64,000 nucleotides of DNA from the NCBI RefSeq assembly GCF_000005505.3, contig NC_016133.3, forward strand, positions 13,082,001 to 13,146,000, in the 5' to 3' direction. Every line of letters starts with the position of its first letter. Within the stretch, counting starts at the first letter, position 1. A program made the translations under genes and the position numbers. The stretch is from Brachypodium distachyon (lineage: Eukaryota > Streptophyta > Magnoliopsida > Poales > Poaceae). Under the pieces are notes generated by a model. It was given only the letters and a program-made list of their open reading frames with translations, was not told where the DNA came from and made no database searches. Below are positions 57,650 through 64,000 of the stretch, one piece after another.

Positions 57650-58864
57650 CTGCCTGCTCAGAGTTGAGACCCGTGGCCGGCCTGCCCACCAAACGGGCGC
57701 TATGGAGGACCGGAGGCACCGCAGTGTCGTCCGTCAGCATAGCCGGAGGAGTCAGCAGGAGTGGTGGGGCGAGGACGGGCGAAGGAGGGTCCCTGCAAAT
57801 CATGGCGGTGAAGTCCAGCAGAGAAGGGGGAGGCGGGGTCTGTTGCGTCGTCACCAGCGTCGATGTGGCAGTTGCCGGGGCCGGTGTCATGGTAGCAATC
57901 GGGGTAGGAGTAGACAGGACGAGGGTTAGTGTCGGTGTGGCCGCCAAAGCTGGAGTCGGCGAGCCCGGGGTGGAGCAGTTGTTGATGTCGATGACAGGAA
58001 GCATTGGGTCCGGTTGCAGCAGAGGCGTTGGGAAAGGCGTCGCCGGGGTGATAGGTGCCAGCAGGGAGAGAACAGAGAAACGAGACCCGAGGGTGAGAAT
58101 CGTGGGACTGGCGATGATCGGCATCCCAGGTGGGGGTGGCGGCGAAGGGCTCCGGGTTGCCGCAGTAGGCCGGCAGCCAGCAGGCGTGCCGAGACTGGCC
58201 GCCAGAAGCCGGCGGGCAGGAGCGCGGTTGATGGCACAGGAGCCATGTCGGAGGCGTAGCGGCCCATAGGTGGCGGTGTAGTTCGTGCCTTCATGGCGGT
58301 AGGAGGCGTCGACGGGCACCCCTCGACGCTGCGGGTAGGGGGCCGCCCGGACATGACGTCCCAGCTTCGTCGTCTAGCGGCGTCCATCACGGTTGCTACG
58401 GTCGCGGCGCCCGTCACGATCGCCGTCACGGTCACGATCATCGTAGTGGTCAATGCGGCGGCCGTCCTTGCAGGACTGGGTCGGCGGTGGGGGGCACCGA
58501 GCGTCGTCACGGCGGCCCGAGTCGAGTTCCCCCATCATCCATGCGTAGCCCTGGATGACGCAGCGGCCACAGAGCCGCTCGGGCGGGAGGGGGTGAGGGC
58601 CGTCAGGTCCTCAACCACGTCGATGTGCACCAGCAGCTGGGAACGGCGTCCCTCGAGGCCGGCGGATGGCGCGTCGTGGATGACCACCGGCATGAAGAGC
58701 GAAGCAGCCGATTGGGTCGCGTCCTTGTTCTCCATGAGGGAGAACCAGCTGCGGCGAGGAATGGCGGCGGGGTTAGCGGTCCAAACCCAAAAGTTCAAAG
58801 TGGTCGTGTCTTCCCGGCGTAGGGATTGGTCTTCCACGAAGTGGACCTTCCCACGGCATGGCAC
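57650..58864 (-). pseudogene. LINE-C ORF1 remnant
   Basis: Minus-strand frames with CRGKVHFVEDQSLRRED, TTLNFWVWTANPAAIPRRSW and LLVHIDVVEDLTALTPSRPS correspond to the RRM-like end of grass LINE ORF1. They are followed by an Asp/Arg-rich DRDRD-type stretch (about 58,370-58,460) and a Pro/Thr-rich tail. Several frames are needed to follow it, so it is broken. Confidence 0.65.
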
Positions 58865-58930
58865 TAAGGCGTTGGATCTGAGTCGCTACACGCTAAGGCG
58901 TTGGAAGTGCGGCATGGTGCCTCAAGACCA

Positions 58931-60212
58931 AGAACACATCTCCACATCTATGGTGTGACAGACAATTAAGAGAGAAGTATGCTGGAGTACTATAGGGGAT
59001 TGGTCGCCTTATGCGTTTTGATACCACCCGCAAGTTAATTTGGTGTTGTAATAACACAGTTCACTCCGCAGCTTACATTATATGTTTCAACTTCTATTGT
59101 TGTTTTCCTTTTCGAACTCTTTACTTTTGTGAATTTTGGGGCAGAACTGTTTGGCGGAGCTTTGCCAGGAGTGGACTTGGCGCTCATTTCCCAAAGCCCC
59201 AAAAGGGTTGGCAATAGTTCTTGTTTTGTTTTTCTTTTTCTGTCAATTTTTTTCATCCTCCTCACTTTTACCTTGTTAACTTTTGTTTCTTCCAACTTTT
59301 TTTTTCAATTTATTTGACTTTCTCAACTTTTGGTTTTAAACTTTTAGTTTTCACCGTTGGAAAAACAATTGAAAGAGAAGAGATGGAGGGCTTACCGGTG
59401 ACGAGGTCCTTGATGGGGCCCTTCGGGCGGCTGCAGATTCTGGCGGAGGAACTCCCAACAGCGGTGCCCACGAAAACGGTGGCACATGGAACGATAAAAG
59501 GAGGAACGTGGAGCGGCAACTCGAAAGAATGGATGAAGGAGAGGATAAGGCGTCGGGGGAGAAGGGAGGAGAAAACGACAATATAAGAGATATCGGTGTG
59601 CATGAGAGAGGTGGTGGGGCCATGCGAACGTCAATTTGACCGCGTCACGTTGTCACCCATTAAAGTGGGGAAAGCGTTGAACTTTGTGTTCCGTTCCGTC
59701 ATTTAATCGAGTGCGGGCCCATATTTCCGGGCGGATGGAAGAAAATAAATCACCCGTAACGTAGTCCCACCTGTCATTGTAAAAAAAACCACCATGGCAG
59801 CCACCTAAAACCGGTATTACTGTATTTTTAATTGAAAACCGGTACCATTGTTAGCCAAACCACCATTAAACAATGATCACTAATCAGAGTAAACAAAGTG
59901 AGCTAGCATTTGCCTATGATGCTGCCGAGGTGACCCCACGCCGCCGTTCACCATAAGAGCAAGCCGAGCTCTCTTCTTCTCCAACCCCACCCCGGCCCAA
60001 ATAATACTTTTCTCCTTCCTCCACTCGCCGGCCGTCCCAACCACTCCAACCAAGAACCCACCACACGCACGCGCTCGCCGCCGCCCGACGACCTGCGACG
60101 ACGCGACTTCTGGTGCTGGTTCTCCAGGGGCCTGCTCCCGTGAACCTCCCACAGGCAGAGGGCTCGCCATTTTTCCAGTAGCAGCAGCAGGGGGCTTTGC
60201 CGGCGGGACCTC
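58931..60212. other. Upstream region of the VAP4 gene
   Basis: No gene recognised with confidence. Around 59,380-59,580 a minus-strand GC-rich stretch ending in a splice-donor-like GTAAGC is open and could be an exon remnant, but I recognise no protein. From 59,980 a CT/CCA-rich stretch is the probable VAP4 leader. No clear TATA box. Confidence 0.35.
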
Positions 60213-62072
60213 ATGCCGCTGTGGGGGACCGCGTCCGGGCCGCCGCCGCTGGCGGAGGGGGGAGGAGGAGGGGCGCAGGCGGCCGGCGGGTCGCTGGGCG
60301 GCGGCGGCGGAGGCGCCGCGGCGATACGGTCGCTGCTGCCCACCAGGCGCCGCCTGCGGCTCGACCCGCCCTCCAAGCTCTACTTCCCATGTACGTATAT
60401 ACGCCGTGGTCTGGTTGACCTTGCCTCTTCTTGCGATTGCTGCTAGCTTTGCTTCTTCTTCTTCCTCCTCTGCTTCTCCCCGGCGGTTTCTGCTTCTTTG
60501 GCGGGCAGTTAATAATTAATTCTCCAATTCTCCTAAAAAGGCTAGTAGTACTGCTTCGAGCCATCTCTACTGCCACGTTTTGATTGGATTGGAATGAATT
60601 GCACTCTCCTTTCCGGAGTTCTTTGTTTGATCGTTCTTAGCCCGTCAAAGGTGTCGCCTTCGTTGTTCGTGTCAATTCCGGTTCCCCTGCTTCCTTTCTG
60701 GAAAATCTGAGTTGACCGCTTCGTCGTGTGAAATTTCTGTTTCTGCAAAGAAATTTGGCAGCTTAGTTGAGGAATTTGCACCAACTTACCTTGCCCCTTT
60801 CGATCGATGCAGATGAGCCTGGGAAGCAAGTCCGGAGCGCGGTCAGGATAAAAAACGTCAGCAAGTCCCATGTGGCGTTCAAGGTACTTAAATTACGACC
60901 CTGAATGATTTAAATCCAATAGCTTGATTTGATTCTTCTATGGGTACATACTATACTTTTGTTCTGTGCAAAATCAGCTTACTTCCTAGCTATGCTTTCG
61001 GTATGCTTCATAATCAGTGTATTAGTTGGTCCCCATTATTGCTAGTAATAAGTAGTGTGGTGGTTCCGTTATACTACTAGCAAAATAGTAGAACCTAGCA
61101 GGCCGGCGGTATCGAAGTTTCTTTTTGCGGGTAGTATTGAAGATTTTTGTTTGAGTAACCAATTTATTTGCACAATGGCATTCAGCAAAATAGTAATCTA
61201 ATGCAAGTCTGTTTTGTGTTCTAGTTCCAAACAACAGCACCAAAGAGTTGCTTCATGAGGCCTCCCGGCGGCATACTTGCTCCAGGAGAAAGCATCATAG
61301 CAACAGGTATTGCATAGCTGATATCCACCTTTGGTGTGCATTCTAGTTTATTTTTTCCTTGTCATGTTTCTCATTCCTCACCCATTCAATGACAGTGTTC
61401 AAGTTTGTGGAGCATCCCGAGAACAACGAGAAACCTTTAGATCAGAAGTGCAAGGATAAGTTCAAGATTGTTAGTCTTAAAGTCAAAGGGCCTGTGGAGT
61501 ATGTCCCGGAATTGGTAAATCCTTTTATCTTTGGAGACCATCCAATTGCCTAAAATTTGATGATGGAACTTCATTTTATTTTAACATGTTACCCGTATGT
61601 CACAGTTTGATGAGCAGAAAGACCAGGTCGCAGTTGAGCAAATTCTGCGGGTTGTGTTCTTGGATGCTGAGCGTCCTAGCGCAGTAAGTGTCAGCAAAGC
61701 CCCTTCTTTCTTTTACTTTCGCTGCGAGTACAATGCAATTTTGAGGAGCAGGAAGTTCACCTTACTGATGTTGGCAATATCTTTTTTGAAGCAACTGGAC
61801 AGACTCAAGCGTCAGCTCGCTGAAGCCGAAGCAGCACTTGAGGCACGTAAGAAGCCTCCAGAGGACACCGGTCCCCGTATTGTTGGCGAAGGTCTTGTGA
61901 TCGACGAATGGGTAAGATCAGCGCTCTGGAGTTTTTAATCCAGTCTTTTACTAGTGTCCGAGGTGAGGCTGCATACCATCACCATGTGATCATATTCTCC
62001 TATTTTTTTCAGAAGGAACGAAGAGAGAGATATCTTGCTCGCCAACAGGTTGAAGGGGTTGATTCAGTATAA
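60213..62072 (+). CDS. VAP4-type vesicle-associated membrane-protein-associated protein (MSP domain), 7 exons
   Basis: Exons 60213-60390, 60813-60883, 61225-61306, 61396-61514, 61606-61683, 61792-61911 and 62013-62072 all have GT/AG borders and join in frame to 235 aa. The N-terminus (MPLWGTASGPPPLAEGGGGG) is Gly-rich and ends in RRRLRLDPPSKLYFPYEPGK. The MSP (major sperm protein) domain spans about residues 50-170: VRIKNVSKSHVAFK, FQTTAPKSCFMRPPGG, TVFKFVEHPENNE, LRVVFLDAERPSA. A short coiled coil (LKRQLAEAEAALEARKK) and the conserved end GEGLVIDEWKERRERYLARQ follow. There is no C-terminal membrane anchor, as in the VAP4-1/VAP4-2 group. VAP proteins bind FFAT-type peptides and help organise ER contacts; for VAP4 the role is less clear. 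Confidence 0.93.
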
Positions 62073-63724
62073 ACATGGTGCTGCAAACTCTGCAAACAAT
62101 AGGTGGCTTGAACATATATACCATTTTATCACCACCACACATCGTCCTCCCCACTATATTCATCCCTGCTTTTTAGCTCTTGCAACAGCTTTGGCTGGAA
62201 CCAAGAATGAGGCTTTGTGTAATTAGGATTTGAGCTTCATGCCGACTTCTTTCATGGGTCTACATATAGATAATCAATCACTGGTTGGTAATAATATCTT
62301 GTGTGGTAAATCATGTATGTGGTGTTGTAGATTTAGATGTGTGAATGTGTTCCATTCCCTAGCTGCTGTTCGTCGAGTGTAATTTTATCTGAAAATTCAC
62401 TCTTCAAGATGTTTAATGGAAGTTCTCTGTTCATGTTACACTGTTTCCTGGATCAACATGTTTATGCAGCTAATATTGTAGCTGGAATTTGTCAGCTCAG
62501 TGCGAATTATGCAGAGAATCTTCTCTGTAAAGTTTTTAATAGATGTTTTCTGCAACAAAAGAAGTTCATAAAGCATATTTATTGCCCTTTCAGTGCCCCC
62601 CTATTTTTTATTTTTAATATTGAGCATTTTGAGTTGAGTTGCCAACTGACAGGTCTTTAAGGAGATGAAACATTATGGGCTCAGCATCTGGTTCTTATGT
62701 TCTTTATTTGTCTTTCTGACCTGTACTGATATAATTGTTCTTGTTCCTTTGCTGATATGATCTGTACTTAAATACTTAATGTAACTGTTGAGCTGGAAGA
62801 ATTAGGTACAAATACACCTATACCTAACCAGCCAACCAAGGAGGCGAATAATGATGGACCATTATTCAGTCCTTTGTGGTTTAGACAACCTGTTGCTTTC
62901 TTGGAATGCATATTGGATGATTTGTTAAGCATTTATCTCCATTTCATAGCCAGATAGATGCAATCAGCCAAACCTTGACTTCTGAAGCTGAAATGGTGCA
63001 ACTTGCAGCTTCTGCTACCTTCTATCTATATATTTTCCATGTGATGTCATTTTCATGGTGATAGCGATATTTTGGACTGCCTCAAAATCAGCAGTTTCCT
63101 ACCAAGCATAATGCAAGTGGGCTACTATTATTCAGTTCTTGAATTTTAGAATGCTCTGAAGTTTCAGCTAGGAAGTGTTTACCTTTCTTTTCTTTTGTTT
63201 TGAGTACCTGTCAAACTGGAATGTTCAGTGAAGAGGAAACAATGAGATGGGGACAAGATAGGTGCAAAACGGCACTACCAGCTTCGATTTTTCAGCAGGG
63301 ATGTGAACTTTGAAGTAGGTCTTTATCTTTTACCTGATTTCCTGGCAGTATGATGAACCAATCTTTCTTGTCCTGAAACTTCATTAATTGCATCTCTTTG
63401 ACATGCCACCAAAAATTATGCATCATGCCCTTTGTTCGAGGGAACTGTGTTTGCATCTTCTGGATTGCATCTCGTCAGCATATCTCAAACTTGAACTTCT
63501 TGCCCTTCGTTTGAGGGAACTGTCTTCCCCACTACATGTCAAGGAACCCACTATCCAGACAATGAATAATGGAAACCACCTAAAGAGCTACACCAAAAGC
63601 AGGATTTCATTGTCTCAAAAAGAGGAAAACCAGGATTTCAAGGAGGATGTCTTGGACTGGAACATCTCAAGAACTTCGCTTTTCTTAAATGATAAACTCA
63701 AGAATAGTCAATTGTAAAATAATA
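62073..63724. other. VAP4 3' region and intergenic sequence
   Basis: Likely 3' untranslated sequence for the first few hundred bases, then AT-rich sequence. A 109-codon frame at 63388-63717 shows no recognisable domain and is probably chance. No other gene seen. Confidence 0.4.
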
Positions 63725-63882
63725 CTCTCTCCGATCCTAAATTCTTGTCTCAAATTTGCCCAAATATGAATGTATCTATTCTTAAAAAGCATCTAGATAC
63801 ATGTTATATTTCGACAACAATTTAGGACCAGAGGGAGTATTGTTTAGCAACTATTTCGACAACAATTTAGGATCGGAGGGAG
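63725..63882. mobile_element. Stowaway MITE with duplicated right end
   Basis: Inverted ends CTCTCTCCGATCCTAAATTC (63725) and, inward from the right, CTCCCTCTGGTCCTAAATTG (ending 63837), with flanking TA at 63723-63724 and 63838-63839. The right end plus flank, from ATTTCGACAACAATTTAGGA to GAGGGAGTATTGTTTAGCA, is repeated once directly behind it, ending near 63,893. Confidence 0.8.
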
Positions 63883-64000
63883 TATTGTTTAGCAGCTTGT
63901 CTTCATCGTTATTAGTCAACAAAGTACCCACTAGCCAAAGCTCAACAAAATGCACAGGCCCCAAACATGCAGAGCACTGGAACATGTTCAAGTTGCTAGC

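Larger units (their letters stand above)
53618..58930 (-). mobile_element. LINE-C, degenerate L1-type retrotransposon
   Basis: A T run at 53,618-53,627 is the complement of the poly(A) tail. Reading the minus strand upward gives zf-RVT, reverse transcriptase, endonuclease and ORF1 in the right order. Many frameshifts and stops. The upper (5') border near 58,930 is approximate, and no target duplication was found. Confidence 0.85.

Overview
This is nuclear DNA of a grass (Poaceae). The protein genes are intron-poor, GC-rich and very close to cereal tryptophan decarboxylases, and one multi-exon gene has GT/AG introns. The rest is a mosaic typical of a grass intergenic region: Stowaway MITEs, CACTA, Mutator-like and Helitron elements, L1-type LINEs and a Copia remnant. 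I cannot fix the species.

The core is a tryptophan decarboxylase (TDC) family cluster. Positions 1-914 (minus) hold the first ~304 codons of an intact TDC cut by the window edge. A second, complete TDC (4524-6056, plus, 510 aa) lies head to head with it across 3.6 kb. A third copy (11102-11402, plus) keeps its promoter and first ~100 codons but has a 4-bp deletion and is cut off by transposon sequence. A complete, more diverged TDC (35131-36681, minus, 516 aa) lies 24 kb further on. All four promoters carry a TATA box 165-207 bp before the ATG and, upstream of it, an identical bipartite word AACGCCCA-N5-CCACGCC. Active-site residues favour decarboxylation of tryptophan (Gly at the indole/phenol selector, Tyr in the catalytic loop). 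The cluster would therefore supply tryptamine for serotonin and related indoles.

Between the TDC genes lies nested transposon debris: a Copia 3' end (11.5-13.6 kb, minus), a LINE tail (LINE-A, 13.6-22.95 kb) split by an 8.2-kb CACTA element (14175-22406), and a foldback Mutator-type MITE (25.8-32.6 kb) split by a 6.4-kb LINE (LINE-B, 26158-32605). Boundaries of the CACTA and LINE-B insertions can be read to the base from target duplications.

From 37 to 53 kb I see no host gene. This stretch holds a foldback MITE, a locally duplicated intergenic segment, a Helitron (41800-43658, minus), two GC-rich non-autonomous DNA elements (one, 50267-51774, with >100-bp terminal inverted repeats and a perfect 9-bp target duplication), and an eight-copy tandem array (47528-48823) with a TATA-like core in every unit. 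A minus-strand LINE (LINE-C) fills about 53.6-58.9 kb. The last host gene is a seven-exon VAP4-type (MSP-domain) vesicle-associated protein at 60213-62072, plus.

Two patterns deserve attention beyond the annotation: the invariant promoter word shared by all TDC copies, and the near-exclusive use of TAG among premature stops in the decayed transposon ORFs.
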